Positions 1-11,700 of a stretch of DNA of 64,000 nt are shown here, in pieces; the first letter of the stretch is position 1; each line of letters opens with the position of its first letter. Below the pieces are notes generated by a model. The model worked only from the letters and a program-made list of their open reading frames with translations. It did not search any database and was not told the DNA's origin. A program made the translations under genes and the position numbers. Location of the stretch: assembly GCA_007844125.1 (NCBI GenBank), contig CM017555.1, positions 24,416,202 to 24,480,201 of the forward strand, read 5' to 3'. The DNA comes from Sinonovacula constricta. Its lineage: Eukaryota; Mollusca; Bivalvia; Cardiida; Solecurtidae.

Positions 1-692
1 CAACCGGATATCATTGATTAAAATATTTTATTCAAACATGTATTCCTAGTACATGTATAAGCTTTATTTAATTAATGTTTTTATGTACACGGCATATTGA
101 TGAGTTTATCACACAAAGGTGGTATCCGACAGTTTATCTTTATCTAAACATCTTATCCCTGTAAACGGGAATTTATCCATAAATGCTACATAAACTTATA
201 CTCGAGTTTCGGTAAAGGCCGTTGATTGCCAATACATAAATTGTAAGACAATAAAGTCGTGAAATAAAGCGCTTTAAATGGTCAGTATTTTAAATCTATA
301 AATAAGCACGATATGGATTTAAGCTAAGAATAGATATCGATGTCAGAGTTGATTACGCTGGTGATCATGTAAAGTCATCTCAAAAGTGGTCACATGTTTA
401 TTTTTAGTTTTAAAATAGCTCACTGTGCAGCGTGACTCGAATAGGAAAAACATTTTTGTATTGAAGTGGGTGGTATGCTTCACTTGTCAAATGGCACCAA
501 TAAAATGCATTTCGTGGGATCTGTTTAGGTAACATATTTTATTTCGTTGCATGAGAGAAAACAACAATATTGGTTCATACTTTCGTATACCACCTTAACA
601 CAACGGCTCGGTCATAAACTAATATTTTTTCAGATAAGCCAGTCTAACGCTGTAGTTTCATTTCGATTGAAAGCGTCAGCTTTATCTAATAC

Positions 693-806
693 ATCAGATA
701 TAGTGCTGCCCCTACTGTGTATAGCATGGCGTGAACACCGTGCATGATACCACACCCTGTCTCTTTACCCTTACCACTACCATTACTGATTGCGCTACCA
801 GGCATG
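693..806 (-). mobile_element. SINE family A, internally deleted copy
   Basis: Body GATATAGTGCTGCC and GTGAACAC-GCATGATACCACA, then a jump to the tRNA-like head end ACTGATTGCGCTACCAGG. Same order as the full copy at 27381-27690. Confidence 0.7.
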
Positions 807-1384
807 GCACCTCTTGACTTGTAATTAGCAATAAAGCTGATAAAGTATGTTGAATACTAACCAAACCAACTCGCTTATGAAATTTTAATGGCGTGGCATG
901 GCATGTGTTCATAGCTTCTGTATTGTGTATATTTGATTTTATCGCACACCGACACTTGATTGGCCAAACAGTGCCGAATACGATAAGGTATAACAAAAGA
1001 TCATAGCTTCTATCTCAGTGACGACAACACTTTACATGCTTGGAATAAAGACATGCTACGACAAAGTAAAGATAAATTTCTTGTTTATAGTCGTCTACTG
1101 TACCAGTGAATATACATGTAAAGCCGATTTCACAACACCCACTTAGTCATTGGTTTTATTCGTAAATCCAGTATCACCAGCCGAGACATATGGTGATAGG
1201 AAGTCGAGTGCATGGCCCGAATAACCCTCCCACGTACCCATTTATGCGCATGGGTGGAGTGGAACAATTCGTGGTTAATTTCTTGCTCAACGATATTAGC
1301 GACGACCCGATCAAGGTTGGGACCAAGGACGTCCTTAGTTTAAACCTATTTATTTATAGTCTATTGGGAAACAAGTTCTTTTAA

Positions 1385-1590
1385 CTTATATTAATCTCTC
1401 TCGACTGTCCACTTCCTGGGTAGAACCAGTACTCAGGTACTAAATACCTGGAGCAATGGGCAGTAAATAGTTTTGCTCAAGGACTAACATCACGTGGTCA
1501 GTTTCGGGGTTCGAACCCGGGACCCTCCGATCCGTCCAATGTCTTAATCACTGGATCACGAACGCTCACTTGGGGGACGTCCTTGATCCG
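1385..1590 (-). mobile_element. SINE family C, tRNA-headed
   Basis: On the - strand, head with a B-box-like GGGTTCGAACCC (about 1507-1518) and an A-box-like stretch in the GATCCAGTGATTAAGA region, then a body ending in CCAGGAAGTGGACAGTC. Relatives at 16420-16600 and 55828-55925. Confidence 0.65.
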
Positions 1591-3329
1591 GAGTCCTGCG
1601 TCCCACCGCTGGACTATCCATCTTTGAAGAACTAACCAAACCATATTATCAGTTTGTATATTGCATTTTATAACTTTCTGATCCTACGTATATAGGAAGG
1701 AGTTCATGGCGATGGAAAAAGCAGCCCTTATTCTTATGTTAAATATATTGTTTTAATTTACTATTTTCTTCATAACATATTAATTATTCGACCACTCTAA
1801 AAGCACATGCATGGTGTATTTATGGCATATAACTTATGCTTATTTGATCGCCTCCTTAACTTGGATCTTTCTAGATGTCAACATATATAGCATTTCTTTT
1901 GTTTGTCATGAAATGTTTGTTTTTTTGAGTTGCAGTACCACATGCTATCTTTCATTCATAAAAAGACAACCGAAATTCCTTTTGTTTGCCAAAAAGATTT
2001 TATCACGCTGTTCGATGAACAACAAAACACCTAAATGAACAAAAACAAAACACTTAAATGCAAACTTGTTTTGTAATTCGTAGAAGGCTTAAAATTGAAC
2101 AATGATATCTCGACCTTCCTAAATATACATAAATCTTTTGGCAGCGACAAAGTTCGTCGTTGTAATTTGATTTGATTAATATAACATATAAACTATGATT
2201 GTCGTATTTTTGTCGCATGTTGATTTGTACAAAAGAAACGTTCTATTCAATGAACGGTATCATGACAATCAACATGTGTCTAACATTGTCAATTATTGAT
2301 CTTTCTTAAAGACAATGCTTACATTGGCATGATTAAAGAAGATAAGTTCGACAGCCTGTTAGCTTTTTTTTAAGTCTTGCGCACGTTCATGTGTGTAAAG
2401 TTTATTAACCAATCAGTTTAACAATTGGGGTATTTATTTTAAGTTATTCTACGATTTGAGTGAATTACGGTGCTAGCTATTTAAGCTATATACATATTTA
2501 TTCGCAATTGAATCATGTATACTCTATGCATGCATACACGTTTTGCACCAAATCATATCACTATGTACATGCACATACTATTCGCATTTAAATCATTTAT
2601 ATTGTATAAAGAATGTATTCACTATTTGCCCTGATGTATATATTATTATTTTCAAAATGTTACTCAAGAAACATATTAACGTGGCCACTGTATACAAAGA
2701 CAAAGGGATCAGAACGAAAGAAGAAAATTCATATTGTGTTCGTTTCTCGAAAATGATGTATTCTATAATGATATGACAGTATTGTTAAATTTGTATTAAA
2801 ATAATCAAAATTATGGTATACAATATATTGATTGTTAAAGAACAAAATATTAGCAAGTGACAATACCGTTTTTGTATGATAGTCTAGTTGATAAACAACC
2901 ATAAAGATAAGAAGGAAAGTATAGGCTACATAGAAACAAAAATGAGTTCAATGGTTATAGAATACGTTGTGATTTCCATTTACTCGTCGTTGAAACGTTT
3001 GGAAGATTCGATTAACCTATGAACTACTTTAAAAAATGTTTGTATTCGTAGGTTGAGTTACATGTAAGTCGCCAAAAGTCAGTAGTTTAATAGGTTGTCT
3101 TGGTAAGAATGACAATTCACTATATAAGGAACGTCTAGCATTATAGTCGTATAGGCAAAAAGATAATGCGATACATTTTCATTTTGCACCACATGTGTAA
3201 TTTGGAGATATTAGCCAATAAAACCAAAACAAGTAATTTAACGTTAAGCAATTTGTGCGAGACTGTGCAAGATTGACTTATATTTTTCTGTCACCGTAAT
3301 AGTTAAGTGAAGGAATTGGTGGACGTTCG
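1591..3329. other. Intergenic, no feature seen
   Basis: AT-rich DNA with only short unconvincing open frames; the same holds for 1-692 and 807-1384. Confidence 0.5.
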
Positions 3330-5937
3330 ACATATAATCATCTTTTCAATCTAATCCTCTAAGTATATAAGAATTCCTGCTCTCTTGTGGTAAGTTATTC
3401 CAGTCTCTTATCACAATTGGTAAAAACGAGTTATACTGCAAGTTTTATTTATGTCGTTAGCATTTCGAAGGTTATAATTGGATACAACGCCTACTCTTGT
3501 AGGAAAATGTTTTGAAAGTATCAATGAGTAAGGCCGTGAATCATTCTATAAAAAAGTATGAGTTTTAGTTTTGTTCTACAGCTATTCAAAGATTCCCATA
3601 TAGTCTCTTTACGCAAATTATTCGCAAATGCGAGTTTTGTAACATATGTAGTAATTCAAGCTGCTTCAGGTTCGATCTTATCTATTTCTAACGTCTCATA
3701 ATTTGTGCAGTTGTCACCAAAGTCGGGTAAACGTCTAATAAACGATATATTAATAGTTTCCAAAGACGATCTATCAAGTGTATATGAGTTTTTCATGACA
3801 TTAATTCGTTTCCAGGCTTTTTATTGTTTATATTTTCAATATGGTTATGCCAGGTAAGATTATTTGTTAAGAGAATTCCTAAGTGTTTTTTCATTGTTCA
3901 TTATAGTTTGGGGATGACAAGGCTTTTGTTTTTGATGATTAAACTTTACTAATCACTTTTCTGCGCAATAAAAATATGTAGTTATCATTATTTATTAATA
4001 TTTATTATTATTTCTTATATTTAGGGATTGCGCAGCAATAAGGAGCTCAACAACTTCGACAAATAAAGCTGAATCGTCAGTGAATAGTCTAATATATGTC
4101 CTAATGTCATCGCCAATATTGTTGATATATAGTAAAACAATAATGGACTTAACACAGAGCCTTGGGGTACGCCAGCCTTATTTCGAACAGGAGCTAACTT
4201 AACATCTTAAAATTACGCTTTATTTATTTTTAAATAATCTTGCAACCAAGTAAGTAAGTCTCCTGTAATACCCGCTGCCTTAAGGTTGATTAAGAGACCT
4301 TTATGCAAAACTCGATCAAAAGCTTTGCAGAAATCACAGAACACTGCACTAACATCGTTACCACTATCAACACTTTCAGAAATAAGATGATATAGGCAGG
4401 TTAATTGGTTAATAGTAGATTCGCCGGCAGTCAAATACCAGACTGACGAGTAATTGTATTGTTATCCATAAAAAAAGTTACGCACGTGTTTTTACACACA
4501 TTTTTCACATTTTCAAAAACCTTTTCGATCGAGCTAAGAAGAAAGACTGGTCTATAATTTGATTTAAATTTAGCACACACATTTGCTTCTTCCCGCGAAT
4601 TCGTTGACCATTGATTATGGCACATTGAAAAGATTACATAAGGGAAGTGATAACCCATTTGCAAGTTCGCATAATATTTATTAAGACCGGACCAACAACC
4701 ATGCCAAGTTTTACTTTTGTTAGCATGTCTTCAACCTCTTTTGCATCCAGTATAAACGAACTAAGAGTGTACTAGACTAATGTAGTGCAGGGATGTCTGA
4801 CGATGAATCATCAATTAGTGTTTGATCTCTGAAATAACTGTTTAAAGCATTTGCCTTGTTTGTATCATGTGATTGTTCGTTCTTGATGGAAATTTTAAAG
4901 TTGACCACCAATCCTGAGAAGTATTGGAACACTTCAGTTTTTCTGCCATTTTAGAAATATATTCATTCTTACTATTTCTGATGAGTAAACCTACCATGTT
5001 TCTTAACTGCCTAAAACGTAGGTATTATCTGGCGTGTACTTTTTATTAGGTCTAATGGTATGCTCTTTTCCGTTTTCTTATTAATAATTTAATTTTGCTT
5101 CTAATCCACGGACGTTCATTTGGAATAACTTAAACAATTTTATTTGGAATACATAATCTAGTAATTTTATGAATATGTTCAATTACGTTCCTGTGCAAAT
5201 ATTAATATCGCTGTTAATGAATGAATTCCAAACGGTATCTTTTGCAAAATGCTTTAAAATCGCATAGTTTCCTTTTTCATAGTACCAAACATGCCGATGA
5301 GTTGACTTAGATACATTTTGTTTAATTTCAGTTCACAATAAATATGACAATGATTTCATATTCTGTCCCATGAAAGGCTCACCAATACGAGCCAGTACTA
5401 TTTGTTCTTGATTCTTTACAAGTGTAATATCAAGTAAACTAAAGGTACTTTCGGTGAAATGAGCGTCCTCTTAAATGCATTGACTTAAAGAATTTACACA
5501 GTGAATCAATTCTGTTTTTTGACAACGATATTTTATGTTTAGATTGAAATCACCAGTAACCACGACGGTATCAACAAGTGCATCACATGCAATACTGATC
5601 GATTCTTCAATGAGTTTATACTTGGAAATGTCAATATCAGGAGGTCTGTAATATAGTCCAAATAATATTCTTTTACATTTAAGTTTAAAGTTCTCTCCAA
5701 ATGCATTCAATACCAGTATGTTATAGATCAAATGTAGAAACATTGTTCTTAACGTAAATCATGACAATCTGTACTGCGATCTTTCTTTTCAGGTGGTGCA
5801 AATGTGTGAATATGTAAATATCAGAATGGATATTTGGATGAAGCCCATGTTTTAGTAAATGCCAAAATATATAAATCCTTTAGTTCGTAAGACAGCAAAT
5901 ATCAAACTTAGGTAGTATACTTTGTATATTATAGTAG
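3330..5937 (-). pseudogene. Decayed non-LTR retrotransposon (LINE) with endonuclease and reverse transcriptase remnants
   Basis: Read on the - strand, fragments lie in several frames with stops, in LINE order. About 5935-5880 gives NIQSILPKFDI, the start of an apurinic-type endonuclease. 5743-5471 gives YYRPPDIDISKY and VVVTGDFNLN. About 4590-4540 gives KSNYRPVFLLSS. 4434-4213 gives STINQLTCLYH and AVFCDFCKAFDRVLHKGLL, reverse transcriptase motifs. About 4175-4065 gives GVPQGSVLSPLLF and FTDDSALF, the catalytic DD box. About 3480-3380 gives the C-terminal YNLRNANDI and VIRDWNNLP. The motif style fits the CR1/jockey group; the exact clade is uncertain. It is too damaged to encode protein and its 5' end is missing where the SINE at 5947 begins. 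Confidence 0.85.
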
Positions 5938-5946
5938 ACAGGAGGA

Positions 5947-6256
5947 CCTGGAAGCGAAATCGGTAAAGCGTCGGCTCCAGGTACGAGAGGCCCCGGGTTC
6001 GATCCCGGGCCGCGACATATCAAAATGATAAAAAGTGGTAGTGATATAGCTCCCTTGCTAACGCTCAAGTAAATAAAAGGGTAGTTTCAAGACTAGTTGG
6101 CCCGGTGTCAGGATATTGTGACTGAGTGTGATATCACGACAGGCGTTCACGACATGCTATACAAAGCGAAGGCAATACTATATCTGCTTCAAGTTGATGC
6201 CGTCTCATGAGAACTGAAATACTGTGGGACGATAAACCCAACAACAAACAAACAAT
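5947..6256 (+). mobile_element. SINE family A, near full-length
   Basis: tRNA-like head with A-box region GCGAAATCGGTAAAGCG and B box GGTTCGATCCC, then the body (CGGTGTCAGGATATTGTGAC, GGCGTTCACGACATGCTATA, AATACTATATCTGCTTCAAG) and an A/C-rich tail. Abuts the truncated LINE end. Confidence 0.82.
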
Positions 6257-8059
6257 ATAGTGGAAAAAAGTAAATTGTAAAATCAATGAAAGAATGTCCT
6301 AAAGAGATTGCGGAAGATAAAGATGCATCTACAGAAGAAGTCCCAGAGCCTGGGTTAGGGTGTATATCGTCATCTTATAGTAATAATGTCATTATAACAA
6401 TCGTTACATGTTTGAAGAAATGAGAATCTTAAGCTTGTTTCTCGTACTAAGATCATTAAAAAGAAAAGGAAGAGAATAATATAAGCGGTAAACGGTATGT
6501 TATAGGAAAAGCATGGCGCTTTTGAATGAGTAGAAAGCAGTGGAAGTACTTGTGGAAAGGACACATTACTGTCTTGTGTAGGTTTATGTGATGCTTATAA
6601 ACCAATGCTTTCGGATATTTAAATGGTACATGAGTCTGTAACATTGTATCAACCAAACAAGTATCACATTTGAAAAGAAAAAATGGAAAATCATATATAC
6701 ACACTCTGTCCTGGCATAATACGCATGATCTGATTCATGGTTATAATGCATGATATAAGTGTAAAACAGTAATTCTCTAATATGTCATATACAAGGCTCT
6801 AAATAAGTTCATCAAAATTGACTTGTTAAAGTTCCACGTGTCACACTGACCAGGATTTTACGATTCACATTCATGATAAAATAATAACAATGAATGCTCA
6901 AGTGCCGTGCTTTTCTGCTGTTATTTTTGAAAAAGAAAGTTAAGCTTGACACGTTTACAGAAAGCTTAGTTGAGGTGTTCTCGCTCTGGAACATGCTATA
7001 TTGTGTAACTTCACAATGTTGAAAAACTTAAAAATCAGTTTAGCTTAAGATTAATTTCTTCAAAAGGTAAACAAACTGACCTCATTGTGGTTACTCTGTT
7101 TATTTAACCGTCCACCAAGAGCCAAACAAACTGGCCTCATTGTGGTTACTCTGTTTATTTAACCGTCCACCAAGAGCCAAGGAAACATTTTCAGTGACTC
7201 AAGTTCACTAAATATTGAACCAAATGCATTATTATAATGAGGAGTGTAAACACTAATATAAGTGGCCAATATTTCCATTATCTAATATTTGCTATTAAAT
7301 ATTGACAGTTTATGTATGTATATACTTTTAGCAATCATTAATTCACTCGACTGCTCATTCGCGTCTTCGTCGGTCCTTTCCGTATACGTTCGGAAGATTT
7401 TCTCGAAAGTAATAGTATGACTACACCTAGATTCTTGGTACGTTCTTCGGTCTTCATAAAACATCAAGTGGCACATGCACTTGTTGCAGAAAGTTATGCT
7501 GCCAATTAGAAATATCACCATCAGGTATCTAATTTTCCTCATTTTGAAGAGTGTTTTGAATATACACATTTAACCTTTAAGTTTTCTGCTCAAACCAGGG
7601 ATATAATACACGAATCGTGTCAGTTTATGTGACAAAAAATTATATAGTTGCAGTATTTCATATATTGTGTGGTTGTTGACAGAGATCTTAGCGAAGAAAA
7701 GGCATAGCTTAATAAGAATATGTCGCTTTGTTTCTCTCAATCGTTTCCTTTCCGTTCATTGTTTCTTTTCATTAGATTGCTATATATGCGTCATTTAATT
7801 ACAGACTGTACCAAGGTCTTTGGGTTTGTTTGCAATCTTTCCGGGCTTACTTTCCCTTATATTACCTCTGATGTCTATTTCTGAACATTAAGAAGCCGAG
7901 GTGATTTAAACGTCGACTGATTAACAAGCACTGGAAAAGTCGTGCGGCTTTTGTACTAATTCTACGATTTAACATGCGATTAGGTTCGATCACAGGTCCA
8001 CCCAGTATCAATTTAGGTGTGACAAGGATATTGTGCATAAGCCAATCGGATGCCATCTG
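6257..8059. other. Intergenic, apart from the 55-bp duplication
   Basis: Short - strand frames at 7282-7569 and 7862-8056 have no recognisable motif or splice context. Confidence 0.5.
7069..7178. repeat. Tandem duplication, 55 bp x 2
   Basis: Units 7069-7123 and 7124-7178 differ at one position (CTGACC/CTGGCC). Confidence 0.9.
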
Positions 8060-8661
8060 ATTTTATCCAACGGCCAATCATCGGAGAACTTGAGATTATG
8101 ACGATCGCCGCGCATTTGATATATTGTTCTCCCCTCGTGGTCACGAATAAAGCTGGCGCCTGACGGTTATTGTTGAGTGACATTGGGAACAAGCAGATAA
8201 AGGTACCGTGTAATCATACACATGCACATGCTGTACAATTTAAACAGGACTGTCGTCACGCGATTACGGTCCGGGCGATTACCGCTTGAAAAATGTACAT
8301 GGTTTCAACCGAAATTGATTTAAACAACACTTACCAGCCGGCTGGCTGCTATCCGACAAAAAAGGACCAACCGGTACCTGTCCATGCACTATCCGATATC
8401 CTGATGATAACTGTACATCGAATGACGCGTTAGCTTTCAAGTTGTTCTAAATCTCAACGGGTGTCGTCCGGATAGCAAAGTTTTCAGCTTCGCGACTACA
8501 ACTGACAGGCGTCGTCGTTTTGCTCGATTAAGGATAAAACAGACGCCGTTCCGCAGAAAATCCTTATTTGTGACTGCAGCATAGGCCGTTTGTTATTCAC
8601 AAGAAGTTAAGTAAACGTCGTATATTCTGTTCTGTTTCTTTTCTTCTGCAATAAGGTCACT
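8060..8661 (+). promoter_or_regulatory. Presumed promoter and 5' UTR of the EF-hand gene
   Basis: More GC- and CpG-rich than the DNA around it. It holds a CCAAT motif (about 8073) but no clear TATA box at a fixed distance. Its role is inferred only from position upstream of exon 1; the transcription start cannot be read from sequence. Confidence 0.3.
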
Positions 8662-8779
8662 ATGGCAAGCAATGGACGGAAGCAGAGCGATACGGTCGAA
8701 CCTCTGGCATCGCCGCCACCACCGAGATCGGGCCATCAAATCATACAAAGCCACTACTTTACCTGCGAGGAAGTAGAAG
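8662..8779 (+). CDS. EF-hand gene, exon 1 (coding part)
   Basis: 39 codons plus one base. The donor is GAAG|GTATGA. It encodes the hydrophilic leader up to EEVE; the exon continues upstream as 5' UTR of unknown length. Confidence 0.85.
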
Positions 8780-11700
8780 GTATGAACAATGGCTTTGTTT
8801 TTTATGCATCGCAGCGACCAAATATAATCAGTAGGCTATAGCGACTCCCAGCTGTTTTGTTGGCGGAAGACAAATATGTAGGTAGAACCAGAGAAAAAGA
8901 GAGCGATAGGGAGATAGAGATAAGGTATAGAGAAAGAGAGAGCAATATTTAGACAGATAAAGAGGGTGAGATGAAGTAAGAGAGAGAGAGAGAGAGAGAG
9001 AGAGTGGGGGGGGGGGGGGGTAGGGGGCGGGAGGAGGGGTGCGCTGTATGTTGTGTGCCTACATGTGTGCGTTGGCGCAACAGTATTCAGTTATCTGGAG
9101 ATGGCGCCTGCTTTTAACAAATACAACATTGCCTAATGAGTAGAGTATGTCGTATACCTGGCATGATACCACATCCAGTGAAATTGTCCGGACACAAATC
9201 CAATCAGTCTTTCAACTTCTCCTTTACTTGATTGAACGTGTGCAAGGAAGCTAAACCGTTACTATATTTCACGAATATGTGAGCCCGGGGTCTCCCTTAC
9301 ATGAAGACGAAGTACCAACGAAGTACCGATTTCACTACTGGGTCATGCATGCGTGTGTATGCGTGTGCCTGCGCGTGTCCTTCCTTGTATGTGTGTGCGT
9401 GCGTGCGAGAGTGCTCGCGCGCGAGTGTGTGTGCGCGCGAGTAAGCAAGTAAGAATGACGCTTGTAAATATCTAATTTCGATTCTTAACTTCACGCAACA
9501 AAAAGGGGGTAACCAGAGAAAATAAGAATAGAATTATTTGTTTTCATGTTGGTAAGACGAAACGTTCTATAACAAAAAACAACGTCCATACATGTATATT
9601 GCCAATTAAACAGTTGTCTAAACAAATGTCTTACTATATTGCGATGTTTATCATTGTTACAGAGTACACGGAGTGTTTCGAGCACTTTAAGAAAAGCAAG
9701 GAGAATCCAGAAATGTTTGACAAGCCGATGTTCCGGAAGGTGATGAAGGCAATAGGTTGGGAAATCACGGAAGAAGAGATGGATAAGGTGTTTGACGAGA
9801 TTAAAAATAAAGGTAGGTGTGGTTTGTTTTCAAATAGATCGTTTTTCTTTTCGTTACTTGCATTTGAGAAACTCGTCAGGAAGTGCGAGGTTAGAGCTCT
9901 GTAAAACCGGTTAAAGCACCCAAACTGTCGGATTTGCTCTTTTCCTTAAATGACTCATCACAAATTTGTTCTTACTTTCCGCTTGGCTTGCATGTGAAAA
10001 ACCTTTGTTCTGTGCCTTTTCGGAGTTTGGTATATGTTGCAATACTCATAGGACTTGTCATATATTCTTATTAAAGTATAATGATGACGATAAAGGTAGG
10101 CGCGATTTTGACGAGTTATAGTGATGATGATAAAGAAAGCATGGTTTTAAGGAACAATAATGATGATAAAGGTAGGTGTGGTTTGAAGATTAATAATGAC
10201 GATAAAGGTAGGTCAGGTTTTGAGGAACAATAATGATGATAAAGGTAGGTGTGGTTTAAAGAATAATAATGACGATAAAGGTAGGCGTCTTTTTTTAGGA
10301 GAAATAATGGTAAAGGCAAATGTGATTTTAAGGAATAATAGTGATGATAAAGGTAAGCGTGTTTTTTGTGTGTTTGTTTTTGGAATAAAAGCGATGATAA
10401 AGGTATGCATGGTTTGAGACGTAATAATTATGATAAAAGTAGGTTTGATTTTGAGGAATAATTATGATAATAAAAGCCTCATGCGGTTGTGAGGAATAAG
10501 AATGAAAATAAAGGTAAGTGCGGGTTAGGCGAGAGCGCAAATCAGTGTCTAAAGTGTGAGAAAAGATGCATTTTGAGGTTTGGCGAGTAAAAATATATGG
10601 TGTTTTGGGGGATAATACAGGTAAAATACTTATATATATTCAGAATACAATATTATTCTTTTTGTGTTTAAGGAAACCGTTAACTAAAGTAATAAAATAA
10701 GTCTGGTAATCATAGCAACTTTCAGAAATTATTATCATTGTACAGGTTAGTAATAATTATTTTTATGAAATATAATTACAACATCATTATTATCGTTTAT
10801 CAATATGTTTATCTTATTATTCTTATTATACCTTACTATGACTTATTATTTTGACATTTTGCCGATTTTCTTATAATTATAATTATAATCTGCTAGAGAT
10901 AAAACCCCATGATAACCGCTTTCCCATAGGTATTTTTGATATGACCGAAAAACATGTGTTTTAACGAAACGTTGCAATCCATTACATAACCGTTACGTAT
11001 GCAATTTGAAACAAAAACCAGTTTTGAAGTAATAAAAGACTGAAATGTTTACTTTTTCGCATAGTGTCAGTTAAGTTAATCATTTATGTCAGTTTAATGA
11101 TCTTAAAATGTGGAAAATTGTTGTTTTAGTCCATTTTGTTATTTGCTGATAAGCCAAATTTTAGGTTTTCAAATATATCTTCTGTGGGCCATTTTGACGT
11201 ATGTATCTGTTTTCCGACATGTAAATAACGAAACATACTATCTGTCGATTTTGTAATTTGTTCATAAGCCCCTTTCGGCATATATGTCTAGTTAATGTAA
11301 CGACCGCAGGGGTAGAAATATAAGCGCTTCAAACCAGCCTCGCTGCTGGGTTAACTCTTTAGCGACGCGGTTTCAGCGGCTTCCCGATTTGCGCGGTTAA
11401 GCAACGGTTACCGTGGCCGGTGTACGGATGGGTGACCGTTGGGGAGCGCCGGCATGCGTTACATTGGTGGCAGCGGTGGGATAGTCAACTGCCGGACTGC
11501 AGTTGCGTGCCCACGGAACTTCCCAGGCCAAGTCTCGGGACGAGACTTCTCGGAAGGGGGAGTAATGTAACGACCGCAGGGGTAGAAATATAAGCGCTTC
11601 AAACCAGCCTCGCTGCTGGGTTAACTCTTTAGCGACGCAGTTTCAGCGGCTTCCCGATTTGCGCGGTTAAGCAACGGTTACCGTGGCCGGTGTACGGATG

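Noticed and set aside
5947..6020. tRNA gene (also 27600-27690, 1490-1590)
   Set aside because: A and B boxes are present but no full cloverleaf, and each is followed by a shared SINE body.
10116..10540. Several small open frames on both strands (Leu/Ser-rich, Lys/Asn-rich)
   Set aside because: All are translations of the donor-copy tandem array in intron 2.
11395..11438. A functional 5S rRNA gene
   Set aside because: Only the 3' half of 5S is recognisable, with gaps; it is duplicated precisely as part of the LTRs, with no T-run terminator directly after it.
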